The notes beneath the pieces are model-generated. The model did no database searches. It saw only the letters and a program-made list of their open reading frames with translations, and had not been told where the DNA came from. Positions 42,926-51,963 of a stretch of 64,000 bases of DNA are shown here, piece after piece. Position 1 is the stretch's first letter. Each line of letters opens with the position of its first letter. The stretch comes from Ancylobacter sp. Lp-2. GTDB lineage: Bacteria; Pseudomonadota; Alphaproteobacteria; Rhizobiales; Xanthobacteraceae. Made by a program: the position numbers and the translations under genes. The DNA is taken from contig NZ_JAJALI010000003.1 in assembly GCF_020523795.1 (NCBI RefSeq), positions 558,001-622,000 of the forward strand. The letters are read 5' to 3'.

Positions 42926-45894
42926 GCCGCCTCCCCTCCGGCGGCCGCGTCGACCGCGCGCGCTCGCTCTCCTTCCGCTTCGACGGCAAGACCTATCGGG
43001 GCTTTTCCGGCGATACCCTCGCCTCGGCGCTGCTCGCCAACCAGGTGCGCCTGGTCGGCCGCTCGTTCAAATATCACAGGCCGCGCGGCATCCTCTCGGC
43101 CGGGCCGGAGGAGCCGAACGCGCTGGTCGAGCTGCGCTCCGGCGCGCGCCGCGAGCCGAACACCCGCGCCACCGTCGCCGAGCTGTATGACGGCCTCGAC
43201 GCCGCCAGCCAGAACCGCTGGCCCTCGCTGGCGCTGGACGCGCTGAGCCTCAACGGGCTGGTCGCGCCGTTCCTCGGCGCAGGCTTCTACTACAAGACCT
43301 TCATGTGGCCGGCGAAGTTCTGGGAGAGCGTCTACGAGCCGGCGATCCGCCGCGCCGCCGGCCTCGGCCGCGCCGCTGAGGGCGTGGATCCCGACCATTA
43401 CGACAAGGCCCATGCCTTCTGCGACGTGCTCGTCATCGGCGCCGGCCCGGCGGGCCTGATGGCGGCGCTGGCCGCCGGCCGTGCGGGAGCCCGAGTCATT
43501 CTCGCCGACGAGGACTTCCTGGCCGGCGGCCGCCTCAACTCGGAGGTCGCCCGCATCGGCGACGAGCCGAGCCACGCCTTCGCGGCGCGTACGGTGGCCG
43601 AGCTGGCGAGCCTGCCCAATGTGCGGATCATGACCCGCACCAGCGTGTTCGGCATCTATGACGGCGAATATGGCGCGGTGGAGCGGGTGTCCGACCATCT
43701 CGCCACCCCGGCGCCGTTCCAGCCGCGCCAGCGCCTGTGGAAGATCGCCGCCAAGCGCGCCATCCTGTGCGCCGGCGCCACCGAGCGGCCGATCGTGTTC
43801 GGCGGCAACGACCGGCCGGGCGTGATGCTCGCCGGCTCCGCCCGCAGCTACGCCAATCGCTACGGCGTCGCCGCCGGCAAGAGCGTCGCGTTCTTCGCCA
43901 ACAACGATTCCGCCTGGACCTCGGCCTTCGACATGAAGGCGGCCGGCGTCAACGTCACCACGCTGATCGACATCCGCCGCGAGGTCGCCCCGGCGCTGGC
44001 CGCACGGGCGAAGGCGCTCGGCATCGACGTGCGGACCGACACGCAGGTGACCGGCACCACCGGCCAGCCGATCGGCGGCGCGCTGACCGGCCTTGCCATC
44101 CGCACCGGCGGGCGCGGCGGGCGCCTCGCCGCCGACACCCTCGCCATGTCCGGCGGCTGGTCGCCGAGCGTCCACCTCACCTGCCATCACGGCGGCAAGC
44201 CGGTGTGGCAGGAGGACATCGCCGCCTTCGTGCCGGGCCGCACGCCGCCGGGACTGAGCGTCGCCGGCGCGGCGCGCGGCACCTATGGGCTCGGCGACAC
44301 CCTCGCGGAGGGCGCGCGCCAGGGCAGCGAGGCGGCTGGCGATCTCGGCTTCACGGCCACCCGCCCCGACCTGCCGGCCACCGAGGACACCCCGGCCGGC
44401 ATCACCGCCTTCTGGCATGTGCAGGGCTCCAAGGGACCGGCCTTCGTCGACCAGCAGAACGACGTCACCGCCAAGGATCTCGGCATCGCCTACAAGGAAG
44501 GCTTCCGCGCGGTGGAGCTGATGAAGCGCTACACCACGCTGGGCATGGCGACCGACCAGGGCCGCACCTCCAACGTCAACGGCCTCGCCATCATGGCGGA
44601 GCTGACGGGTGCGAGCATCATGGAGACCGGCACTACCATCTTCCGCCCGCCCTATACGCCGGTGTCGCTCGGCGTGCTCGGCGGCCACCATCGCGGCAAG
44701 GACTTCCGCCCCACCCGCCTCACTCCGACCCATGCCTGGGCGGCCGAGCAGGGCGCGGTGTTCATCGAGACCGGGCCGTGGCTGCGGGCGCAGTATTTCC
44801 CCAAGGCCGGCGAGACCGATTGGCTCACCACGGTGAACCGCGAGGTGAAGGCGGTGCGCGCCTCGGTGGGGATGATCGACGTCTCGACCTTCGGCAAGAT
44901 CGACCTGCAGGGCCGCGATGTCGGTGCCTTCCTCGACAAGGTGTACATCAACACCTTCTCGACGCTGGCGGTCGGCAAGGCGCGCTACGGCGTGATGCTG
45001 CGCGAGGACGGCATCGTCATGGACGACGGCACCACCGCGCGCCTCGGACCCGAGCACTATGTGATGACCACCACCACGGCGAATGCCGTCAAGGTGTTCC
45101 AGCATCTCGAATTCTGCCTGCAGGTGCTGTGGCCGGAGCTCGACGTGACGCTGGCCTCGGTCTCCGAGCAATGGGCGCAGATCGCCATCGCCGGCCCTCG
45201 CGCGCGGGACGTGCTGGCGCGGGTGGTCGATACCGGCGTCGACGTCTCCAATGAGGGGCTGCCCTTCATGGGCGCCATCGAGCGCACGGTGATGGGCGGG
45301 GTGAAGGCACGGCTGTTCCGCCTCTCCTTCTCCGGCGAGCTCGGCTACGAGATCGCGGTGCCGGCCCGCCATGGCGAGGCGCTGGCTCGCGCGCTGATGA
45401 CGGCCGGCGAGGAGTTCGGCATCACCCCCTATGGCATCGAGGCGCTCGGCGTGATGCGCATCGAGAAGGGGCATGTCTCCGGCAACGAGCTGTCCGGCCA
45501 GACCAGCGCCGGCGATCTCGGCTTCGGCAAGATGGCCTCGACCAAGAAGGACTATATCGGCCGCGTCATGGCGGCGCGGCCCGGGCTCAAAGATCCCGAC
45601 CGGCCGGCCTTCGTCGGCTTCAAGCCGGTCGATCCGTCGCAGCGGCTGCGGGCGGGGGCGCATTTCCTCACCATCGGCGCGCCGGCGGACATGGCGCACG
45701 ATCAGGGCTACATGACCTCGGTGGCGCATTCGCCGCATCTCGGCCACTGGATCGGCCTCGGCCTGTTGAAGAACGGGCCGGCCCGCATCGGCGAGCGCGT
45801 GCGCGCCTATGACCCGGTGCGCGGCAATGATTTCGAGGTCGAGGTCTGCTCGCCCGCCTTCATCGACCCGAACGGGGAGCGGCTGCGTGGCTGA
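42922..45894 (+). CDS. soxA/mgdC: Sarcosine oxidase-like alpha subunit
   Basis: A 990-residue multidomain subunit. In order: an N-terminal 2Fe-2S-ferredoxin-like domain (GKTYRGFSGDTLASALLAN, KYHRPRGI), a dinucleotide-binding disulfide-oxidoreductase-like domain (LVIGAGPAGLMAALAAGRAG) that binds NAD+, and from about residue 610 an aminomethyltransferase (GcvT-like) domain with MIDVSTFGKIDLQG and GELGYEIAVPARHG. The last part passes the methyl carbon from the substrate to tetrahydrofolate as methylene-THF. The start at 42922 overlaps the delta stop. FolD and PurU downstream can process the product. Confidence 0.93.
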   Translation: MSRLPSGGRVDRARSLSFRFDGKTYRGFSGDTLASALLANQVRLVGRSFKYHRPRGILSAGPEEPNALVELRSGARREPNTRATVAELYDGLDAASQNRWPSLALDALSLNGLVAPFLGAGFYYKTFMWPAKFWESVYEPAIRRAAGLGRAAEGVDPDHYDKAHAFCDVLVIGAGPAGLMAALAAGRAGARVILADEDFLAGGRLNSEVARIGDEPSHAFAARTVAELASLPNVRIMTRTSVFGIYDGEYGAVERVSDHLATPAPFQPRQRLWKIAAKRAILCAGATERPIVFGGNDRPGVMLAGSARSYANRYGVAAGKSVAFFANNDSAWTSAFDMKAAGVNVTTLIDIRREVAPALAARAKALGIDVRTDTQVTGTTGQPIGGALTGLAIRTGGRGGRLAADTLAMSGGWSPSVHLTCHHGGKPVWQEDIAAFVPGRTPPGLSVAGAARGTYGLGDTLAEGARQGSEAAGDLGFTATRPDLPATEDTPAGITAFWHVQGSKGPAFVDQQNDVTAKDLGIAYKEGFRAVELMKRYTTLGMATDQGRTSNVNGLAIMAELTGASIMETGTTIFRPPYTPVSLGVLGGHHRGKDFRPTRLTPTHAWAAEQGAVFIETGPWLRAQYFPKAGETDWLTTVNREVKAVRASVGMIDVSTFGKIDLQGRDVGAFLDKVYINTFSTLAVGKARYGVMLREDGIVMDDGTTARLGPEHYVMTTTTANAVKVFQHLEFCLQVLWPELDVTLASVSEQWAQIAIAGPRARDVLARVVDTGVDVSNEGLPFMGAIERTVMGGVKARLFRLSFSGELGYEIAVPARHGEALARALMTAGEEFGITPYGIEALGVMRIEKGHVSGNELSGQTSAGDLGFGKMASTKKDYIGRVMAARPGLKDPDRPAFVGFKPVDPSQRLRAGAHFLTIGAPADMAHDQGYMTSVAHSPHLGHWIGLGLLKNGPARIGERVRAYDPVRGNDFEVEVCSPAFIDPNGERLRG

Positions 45895-45930
45895 TCGTCT
45901 CCCTTTCCCACCCGCAGGAAGGCTCGCCCG

Positions 45931-46527
45931 ATGACCTCCGCGCTCAACACATTCCCGGTCACGCAGATGCCGGCGGACGGTCGTTACGGCCCGGCCGGCA
46001 CCCAGGGCGTCAGCGTCCGCGTCTTCGATCCGCCGGCGCTCGCCCTGCTCGCCGCCCGTCGCGGCGGCGCCTCCGCGCTGACCGTGGCCGCGCATGCCAC
46101 GCTCGGCCTCGCGCTCGCCGACACGCCGCGCCTCACCCGCGCCAATGGCCTCGCCACCATCGGCGCCGGCCCCGGCCGTTGGCTGGTGCTGGCCGAGGCG
46201 CCGGAGGACCTCGCCGCCCGCCTCGCCCCGCTCGCCGCCCACGCCGCCATCACCGAGCAGACCGATGGCTATGTCGGCTTCGAGCTCTCCGGCGCGCGGA
46301 CGCGCGACCTGCTCGCCAAGGGCGTGACGGTTGACCTCGATCCGGCGGCCTTCCCGCCCGGAGCGGCGGCGACCACCAATGTCGCCCATATCAACGTCAC
46401 CTTCTGGCGCGAGCCGGGCGACGAGCGCTTCGGGTTCCTGGTGGCACGCAGCTACCGCGTCGCCTTCGCCCGCTTCCTGATCGCCTCCGGCGCCGAATAT
46501 GGGATCGCCTTCGCCCATCGAGGTTGA
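45931..46527 (+). CDS. soxG/mgdD: Sarcosine oxidase-like gamma subunit
   Basis: A 198-residue GcvT-fold-related gamma subunit. It contains [35 protein letters not shown] and late [22 protein letters not shown], matching SoxG length and pattern. It lies 36 bp after the alpha gene and 124 bp before purU. It completes the four-subunit complex. Confidence 0.9.
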   Translation: MTSALNTFPVTQMPADGRYGPAGTQGVSVRVFDPPALALLAARRGGASALTVAAHATLGLALADTPRLTRANGLATIGAGPGRWLVLAEAPEDLAARLAPLAAHAAITEQTDGYVGFELSGARTRDLLAKGVTVDLDPAAFPPGAAATTNVAHINVTFWREPGDERFGFLVARSYRVAFARFLIASGAEYGIAFAHRG

Positions 46528-46651
46528 CCGCGGCGCGAAGCGCGCTTCCCTCAAAGCCGCATCTCCCCTAAAACCGCGCCGAACCGCCTCGCCCCGGACC
46601 GCCGACACGCGCGGGCCCGGGCGAGGCAGGCGACCCGCCGAGAGACCCGCC

Positions 46652-47536
46652 ATGACCGACGCCACCGCCGAGACCGCCGCCGACAGCTACATCCTCACCC
46701 TCTCCTGCCCGGACCGCCCCGGCATCGTCGCCGGCGTCGCCAATTTCCTGTTCGAGCACGGTTGCAACATCCTCGAGGCGCAGCAGTTCGACGACACCGA
46801 GAGCGGCCGGTTCTTCATGCGCGTCTCCTTCGAGCGCGTGTCCGGCGAGGCGACGCTGGAGAGCCTGACGGCCGATTTCGCCGCCGTGGCCGAGACGTTC
46901 CGCTTCAGCTGGCGGCTGCGGCTGCGCAGCCAGAAGCGCAGGGTGATGCTGCTGGTGTCGAAGTTCGACCACTGCCTCGCCGACCTGCTCTATCGCTGGC
47001 GCATCGGCGAGATCCCGATGGACATCACCGCCATCGTCGCCAACTACCCGCGCGAGACCTACGCGCATCTCGATTTCGACGGTATCCCGTTCCACTATCT
47101 GCCGATCACCAAGGCGACCAAGATGGAGCAGGAAACCCAGCTCTGGGAGCTGTTCCAGAAGACCGGCTCGGAAGTCGCGGTGCTCGCCCGCTACATGCAG
47201 GTGCTGTCGGACGGGCTGTCGGCCAAGCTGTCGGGCCGCTGCATCAACATCCACCATTCGTTCCTGCCCGGCTTCAAGGGCGCCAAGCCCTATCACCAGG
47301 CGCACGCGCGGGGTGTCAAACTCATCGGCGCGACGGCGCATTTCGTCACCTCCGACCTCGACGAAGGCCCGATCATCGAGCAGGACGTCGAGCGCATCAC
47401 CCATCAGGATTCCGCCGAGGCGCTGGTCCGCAAGGGCCGCGACATCGAGCGCCGCGTACTCGCCCGCGCGCTCGCCTGGCATCTCGATGACCGGGTGCTC
47501 ACCAACGGCCACAAGACCGTGGTCTTCCGGGACTGA
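46652..47536 (+). CDS. purU: Formyltetrahydrofolate deformylase
   Basis: A 294-residue enzyme. An N-terminal ACT domain ([26 protein letters not shown]) precedes the formyl-transferase domain with [17 protein letters not shown] and [17 protein letters not shown], which hold the catalytic His and Asp. It hydrolyses 10-formyl-THF to formate and THF. In the C1 pathway it disposes of carbon released by the oxidase and regenerates THF. The start at 46652 is chosen by the ACT-domain start; the frame is open upstream across the intergenic region. Confidence 0.94.
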   Translation: MTDATAETAADSYILTLSCPDRPGIVAGVANFLFEHGCNILEAQQFDDTESGRFFMRVSFERVSGEATLESLTADFAAVAETFRFSWRLRLRSQKRRVMLLVSKFDHCLADLLYRWRIGEIPMDITAIVANYPRETYAHLDFDGIPFHYLPITKATKMEQETQLWELFQKTGSEVAVLARYMQVLSDGLSAKLSGRCINIHHSFLPGFKGAKPYHQAHARGVKLIGATAHFVTSDLDEGPIIEQDVERITHQDSAEALVRKGRDIERRVLARALAWHLDDRVLTNGHKTVVFRD

Positions 47537-47568
47537 TTGTTGCGCCACTGACGCTTTACGAGGACGAC

Positions 47569-48444
47569 ATGGTCGAGACCCGCATCATCGATGGCAAGGG
47601 CTTTGCCGAGGACCTGCGCAAGCAGATCGCCGGCGAGGTCGCCGACTTCAAGGCGGCGACCGGCGTCACCCCCGGCCTCGCCGTGGTGCTGGTGGGCGAG
47701 GACCCGGCCAGCGCGGTCTATGTCCGCAACAAGGGCAAGCAGACGCTGGAGGCCGGCATGGCCTCGATCGAGCACAAGCTGCCGGCTGACGCCTCGGAGA
47801 CCGAAGTGCTGGCGCTGGTCTCCTCGCTGAACGCCGATCCGGCGGTGCACGGCATCCTCGTGCAGCTGCCGCTGCCGGGCCATATCGACGCGCAGAAGGT
47901 GCTCGCCACCATCGATCCCGCCAAGGATGTCGACGGCTTCCATGTGGTGAATGCCGGCCGGCTGGCGGTCGGGCTCGACGCGCTGGTGCCCTGCACCCCG
48001 CTCGGCTGCGTGATGCTGCTGAAGCACCACCTCGGCAACCTCGCCGGGCTGCGCGCCGTGGTGGTCGGCCGTTCCAACATCGTCGGCAAGCCGCTGGCGC
48101 AGCTGCTGCTGCGCGAGGACTGCACGGTGACCATCGCGCATTCGCGTACCCGCGACCTCGCCGAGGAATGCCGGCGCGCCGACATACTGATCGGCGCGGT
48201 CGGGCGGCCGGAGATGATCCGCGGCTCATGGATCAAGCCGGGCGCCACGGTGATCGATGTCGGCATCAACCGGGTGGAGAAGGCCGGCGGGGGAACGCGC
48301 CTCGTCGGCGACGTCGCCTTCGACGAGGCGCAGGGCATTGCCGGGCTGATCACCCCGGTGCCGGGCGGCGTCGGGCCGATGACCATCGCCTGCCTGCTGC
48401 AGAACACGCTGACCGCCGCCAAGCGGCAGTTGGCGGCCGGCTGA
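47569..48444 (+). CDS. folD: Methylene-THF dehydrogenase/methenyl-THF cyclohydrolase
   Basis: A 291-residue bifunctional FolD that converts 5,10-methylene-THF to 10-formyl-THF. Catalytic Tyr and Lys lie in [15 protein letters not shown], followed by [10 protein letters not shown], the NADP loop [18 protein letters not shown] and the C-terminal [19 protein letters not shown]. It lies 32 bp after purU. Methylene-THF from the oxidase would pass to FolD and then PurU, so gene order mirrors the flow of carbon except for the order of the last two. Confidence 0.95.
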   Translation: MVETRIIDGKGFAEDLRKQIAGEVADFKAATGVTPGLAVVLVGEDPASAVYVRNKGKQTLEAGMASIEHKLPADASETEVLALVSSLNADPAVHGILVQLPLPGHIDAQKVLATIDPAKDVDGFHVVNAGRLAVGLDALVPCTPLGCVMLLKHHLGNLAGLRAVVVGRSNIVGKPLAQLLLREDCTVTIAHSRTRDLAEECRRADILIGAVGRPEMIRGSWIKPGATVIDVGINRVEKAGGGTRLVGDVAFDEAQGIAGLITPVPGGVGPMTIACLLQNTLTAAKRQLAAG

Positions 48445-48465
48445 CACGGGGCCGGCGCCCTCGGT

Positions 48466-49959
48466 TCAGATCGATTGCGGGAAGCTGAACAGGTTGGTCG
48501 GGTCCACCGCCGCCTTGATCCGCTCCAGCCGCGCGAGATTAGCGCCGTAATAGCGCGCGCGCCAATCGACCAGCGAGGCGTCCGGGAAATTCTGGAACGC
48601 GCCCGCGCCGCCGAAGCGGTTCACCACGCCATAGAGCGCGTCCTGCCACGCCTTGGCGGCGCGCACGACCTCCGGCCGCGCCGCGTCCTCGGCGTTCCAC
48701 ACCGCGCCGACCACGCCCAGCCAGCGGCTGTCGCGATGCACGAAGGCGGTCGCCTCCGGCAGCGTCTCGTTCATCTGCCCGCCGGTCTGGAAGAAGAACA
48801 GGCTGGCCTGCGCGCCGGTGCCCGGCCACTGGCGCAGATGCTCGGTGGCGGTTTCGAGGAATTCCTCCGACGGCGCGCTCGCGAGGAAGGCGGAGCGCTC
48901 GCGGTACCAGCCCGGCTCGCCGGGCTCCATGAGGAAATGCTGCGCCTCCCAATAGGCGAGCTCGCGCACATCGGTGAAATCCGGCACTGCCACGGCCAGC
49001 ACCGGCGCCAGCAAGGCGAGGAACTCCTCGCGCGACCCGGCATATTGCGCCAGCAGCGTGAGCGGCACCTGCCGCCCCTTTTCCGCCAGCGCCGGAGTGA
49101 CGCCGCCGAGCGCGATGCGCGAGCCGAGCACGCGCGGGCCGTCGTCCGTGCAGGCGAACAGCGCTTTCGCCGCCTCCAGCGTCTTGCCGCGCCAGACGAG
49201 GCGCGCCACCGTCAGCCGCGTATCGACCGGCTGCGTTTCCAGCGTGAACGACGTACTGACGCCGAAATTGCCGCCGCCGCCACCCCGGATCGCCCAGAAC
49301 AGGTCGGTCTCCTCGCCGCCCGACAGCGCCCGCACCCGGCCGTCGGCGGTGACGATCTCGGAGGCGACCAGCCGGTCGGCCCCGACGCCGAAGCGGCGCA
49401 TGTTGAAGCCGATGCCGCCGCCGAGCAGGAAGCCGGCGGCGCCGACGGTCGGGCAGCGGCCGTGGGTGATCATCCGCCCCGCCCCGCGCAGCGCCTCGTA
49501 GACCTGCGCATTGAGCGCGCCAGCGGCGACGCGCACCCGACCGCTCGCCGCGTCATAGGCAATGGCGTCCATCGGTGTCATGTCGAGGACGATGCCGCGG
49601 CTGGTGGAGAAGCCGGCATAGGAATGGCCGCCGCCGCGAAGGGCGAACGGCATCTCGTAATCCTGGCACCAGGCCAGCACCTCGGCGATCATCCGCGGCG
49701 TCCGGCACGGCACGACCGCCTCGGGCCGCACCGGCTCGAAGCGCAGATTGTTCGGCAGCGCCTCGGCGGCGAATTGCGGGCTCGACGGGCGCAGCAGGCC
49801 GCCCTCGGTGATGCGGGCGAGGCGATCCCAGCGATCCGGCACGACGGCGGGCGCGGCAGGCGCCGGCTGCGCCCTGAGCGGCCCGATCCCCAATGCGGTG
49901 GCGGCCGCCGCGCCGCCGACCAGCAGGCCGCGACGCGTCACCCGTGCTCTATCGCTCAT
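48466..49959 (-). CDS. Tat-exported FAD-linked oxidase with bicovalent flavin site
   Basis: A 497-residue berberine-bridge-type oxidase. VTRRGLLVGGAAAATALG at 8-25 with twin arginines indicates a Tat signal cleaved near residue 31. His112 in RGGGHSYAGFS and Cys169 in HGRCPTVGAAGFLLGGG are the two flavin attachment residues of bicovalent FAD enzymes, and the C-terminal DWRARYYGANLARLERIKAAVDP is the BBE segment. Such enzymes oxidise sugars, alkaloids or other alcohols with oxygen. It is convergent with folD and lies downstream of an MHS transporter gene. Confidence 0.88.
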   Translation of the reverse strand: MSDRARVTRRGLLVGGAAAATALGIGPLRAQPAPAAPAVVPDRWDRLARITEGGLLRPSSPQFAAEALPNNLRFEPVRPEAVVPCRTPRMIAEVLAWCQDYEMPFALRGGGHSYAGFSTSRGIVLDMTPMDAIAYDAASGRVRVAAGALNAQVYEALRGAGRMITHGRCPTVGAAGFLLGGGIGFNMRRFGVGADRLVASEIVTADGRVRALSGGEETDLFWAIRGGGGGNFGVSTSFTLETQPVDTRLTVARLVWRGKTLEAAKALFACTDDGPRVLGSRIALGGVTPALAEKGRQVPLTLLAQYAGSREEFLALLAPVLAVAVPDFTDVRELAYWEAQHFLMEPGEPGWYRERSAFLASAPSEEFLETATEHLRQWPGTGAQASLFFFQTGGQMNETLPEATAFVHRDSRWLGVVGAVWNAEDAARPEVVRAAKAWQDALYGVVNRFGGAGAFQNFPDASLVDWRARYYGANLARLERIKAAVDPTNLFSFPQSI

Positions 49960-50071
49960 GGCACCCTCCCCTCGCGCCGATATTGCCGGCGTCTTGTCCT
50001 GCGCGGTGTCTTACGCCGCCGGCGGTTTGGGAAGTGTTAGCGCCCGTCGCCCCCCCCCGCGAACGCATAGC

Positions 50072-50105
50072 AAAACGCCCGCGACGGTCCCCCGTCGCGG
50101 GCGTT
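50072..50105 (-). terminator. Strong terminator after the MHS transporter gene
   Basis: A 14-bp perfect stem AACGCCCGCGACGG-N4-CCGTCGCGGGCGTT followed on the minus strand by a T run, 21 bp past the transporter stop. It separates the transporter from the oxidase gene, so these two are not one transcript. Confidence 0.85.
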
Positions 50106-50126
50106 GCAGCCTCGAAGTCGGATCGC

Positions 50127-51479
50127 TCAGTGCTCGATGTCGACGTCCTTGGTCTCCGGGCCGAGCAGCAGCGCGACGAGCGTGATGCAGGCCATGGAGG
50201 ACAGGTAGACACCGACCCAAAACGGCGAGCCATTGCCATAGCGCCACAGCGCCACCGCGATGAACGGCGCCACCGCCGCGCCGAGGATCGACGACACGTT
50301 GTAGGCGATGCCCGAGCCGGTGTAGCGCACATTGGCCGGGAACAGCTCCGGCAGCAGCGCGCCCATCGGGCCGAAGGTCATGCCCATCAGCGTGAAGCCG
50401 AGGATCAGCCACGCCATCACGCCCAGGGGGCCGGCGGCCAGCATCGGCGTCCACAGGAAGCCGAACACGATGATGCCGAGCGTGATCGCGATCAGCGTGC
50501 GGCGACGGCCCCAGCGGTCGGCCCAGGGGCCGGAGAGCAGGGTGAAGATGCCGAAGAACACCACGCCGCCGATCATCATCAGCACGAAAGTGCGGTAGTC
50601 GTAGCCAAGGCCGGGCACGGCGCCACCGGGCGCGGCGCGGCCATAGCTGAGCGAGAAGGTGGTCATCAGGTAGAAGAGCACATAGGTCGCCAGCATGTAG
50701 AAGGTGCCGAGCACGATCGCCTTGAAGTGGTTCTGGAAGGCGGCGGCCAGCGGCACGCGGGTGACCTTGCCCTTCTGCACGGTCTTCTCGAAGGCCGCGC
50801 TCTCGACGAGGTTGAGGCGCACCCAGAGGCCGACGATCACCATGACGATCGAGAACAGGAACGGGATGCGCCAGCCCCATTCGAGGAAGGCCTGCGAGGG
50901 ACGCGAGGGATCCTCGGAGGGCAGCACTGCGGCGATGATCAGGAACAGGCCGTTGGCGACGATGAAGCCGATCGGCGCGCCGAGCTGCGGGAAGGTGCCG
51001 TACACCGCCCGCTTGCCGGGAGGCGCGTTCTCGGTGGCGACCAGCGCCGCGCCGCTCCACTCGCCGCCGAGCGCGAAGCCCTGCGCGAGACGCATGATGA
51101 CCAGCAGCGCCGGGGCGAGCCAGCCGGCCATCTCATAGGTCGGCAGCGCGCCGATCAGGAAGGTGGCGATGCCCATGGTGAGCAGCGCGCCGACCAGCGT
51201 CGCCTTGCGGCCGCGCTTGTCGCCGAGATGGCCGAAGAAGATGGCGCCGAGCGGGCGCGCCACCATCGCCGCGCCGAACACGGCGAGCGAGGCGAGCAGC
51301 GCCACGGTGTCGTCGCCGGCCGGGAAGAACAGATGCGGGAATACCAGCACCGCCGCGGTGGCGTAGACGTAGAAATCGTAGAACTCGATCGTGGTGCCGA
51401 TCAGGCTGGCGAGAATGACGCGGGATCGCGGATTGGCGACGGCGGGTTCCGCCCGCTCCGCGGCAGCTGCAAAGGACAT
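50127..51479 (-). CDS. MFS transporter, metabolite:H+ symporter family
   Basis: A 450-residue MHS-family transporter with twelve membrane segments. It begins with ASLIGTTIEFYDFYVYATAAVLVF, typical of the ProP/ShiA/KgtP branch, has GHLGDKRGRKATL in loop 2-3, RLAQGFALGGEWSGAAL, and SGPWADRWGRRRTL in loop 8-9. The start at 51479 is preferred to one 33 bp upstream. The substrate (a carboxylate, betaine or shikimate-like compound) cannot be told. It is followed by a strong terminator. Confidence 0.85.
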   Translation of the reverse strand: MSFAAAAERAEPAVANPRSRVILASLIGTTIEFYDFYVYATAAVLVFPHLFFPAGDDTVALLASLAVFGAAMVARPLGAIFFGHLGDKRGRKATLVGALLTMGIATFLIGALPTYEMAGWLAPALLVIMRLAQGFALGGEWSGAALVATENAPPGKRAVYGTFPQLGAPIGFIVANGLFLIIAAVLPSEDPSRPSQAFLEWGWRIPFLFSIVMVIVGLWVRLNLVESAAFEKTVQKGKVTRVPLAAAFQNHFKAIVLGTFYMLATYVLFYLMTTFSLSYGRAAPGGAVPGLGYDYRTFVLMMIGGVVFFGIFTLLSGPWADRWGRRRTLIAITLGIIVFGFLWTPMLAAGPLGVMAWLILGFTLMGMTFGPMGALLPELFPANVRYTGSGIAYNVSSILGAAVAPFIAVALWRYGNGSPFWVGVYLSSMACITLVALLLGPETKDVDIEH

Positions 51480-51963
51480 CGTTGAAAAGGCTCCGTGGGT
51501 GGCGCGGCCCATCGGGAGGCACGGCGCCAGACGAAAGCGCGGCGGAGCCAGCTTCGGCCCTCGCCCGCGCGCGATTGGCGCCCGTCATATACCGAGCCTG
51601 CGACGGAATGAACCGCGCTGAGCGCATGGCTTATAATTCTATGGTCGTAGAGGCGCAGACCGCGACATTTTCTTGCGCGGCGTGGAGAGGGTGCTTTCGT
51701 GCTGGGCCGCCGTCCTCCCAGGAACCCTGGTGACCCTTCCTCCCGAGATAGCGGCTCTTTCTTCCCTCTCCCCGGTGGGGAGAGGTGGCCCACGAAGCGG
51801 GTCGGTGAGGGGGGATAACATGGGAAACCGTAGAGCCCCCTCACCCCACCCCTCTCCCCCGCGGGGAGAGGGAGCCGGTCGCTCGTTAGGCAATGATCGG
51901 TCAGATGCTCGGGACGACGCTGTTGAAGGAGGAGGCGCTCAGAGCACGCGGACCATCAACCCC
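51480..51963. other. 484-bp gap upstream of the MHS transporter
   Basis: Holds a dispersed palindromic repeat (51766-51875) and, at about 51630-51640, an AT-rich TATAATTCTATGG stretch that could be promoter material for the transporter. No coding frame is supported. Confidence 0.55.
51766..51875. repeat. Dispersed palindromic repeat, copy 2
   Basis: Begins with the palindrome CCTCTCCCC-GGT-GGGGAGAGG (51766-51786) and ends in a similar one, CCTCTCCCC-CGC-GGGGAGAGG. The part from 51781 aligns with copy 1 at 41051. The terminal palindromes suggest a REP/MITE-like mobile or mobilised element. Confidence 0.85.

Noticed and set aside
42787-46665. A 1292-codon open frame on the minus strand
   Set aside because: It is antisense to soxA/soxG-type genes with clear family motifs. 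Its His/Ala/Gly/Arg-rich composition is what the complementary frame of GC-rich coding DNA gives.
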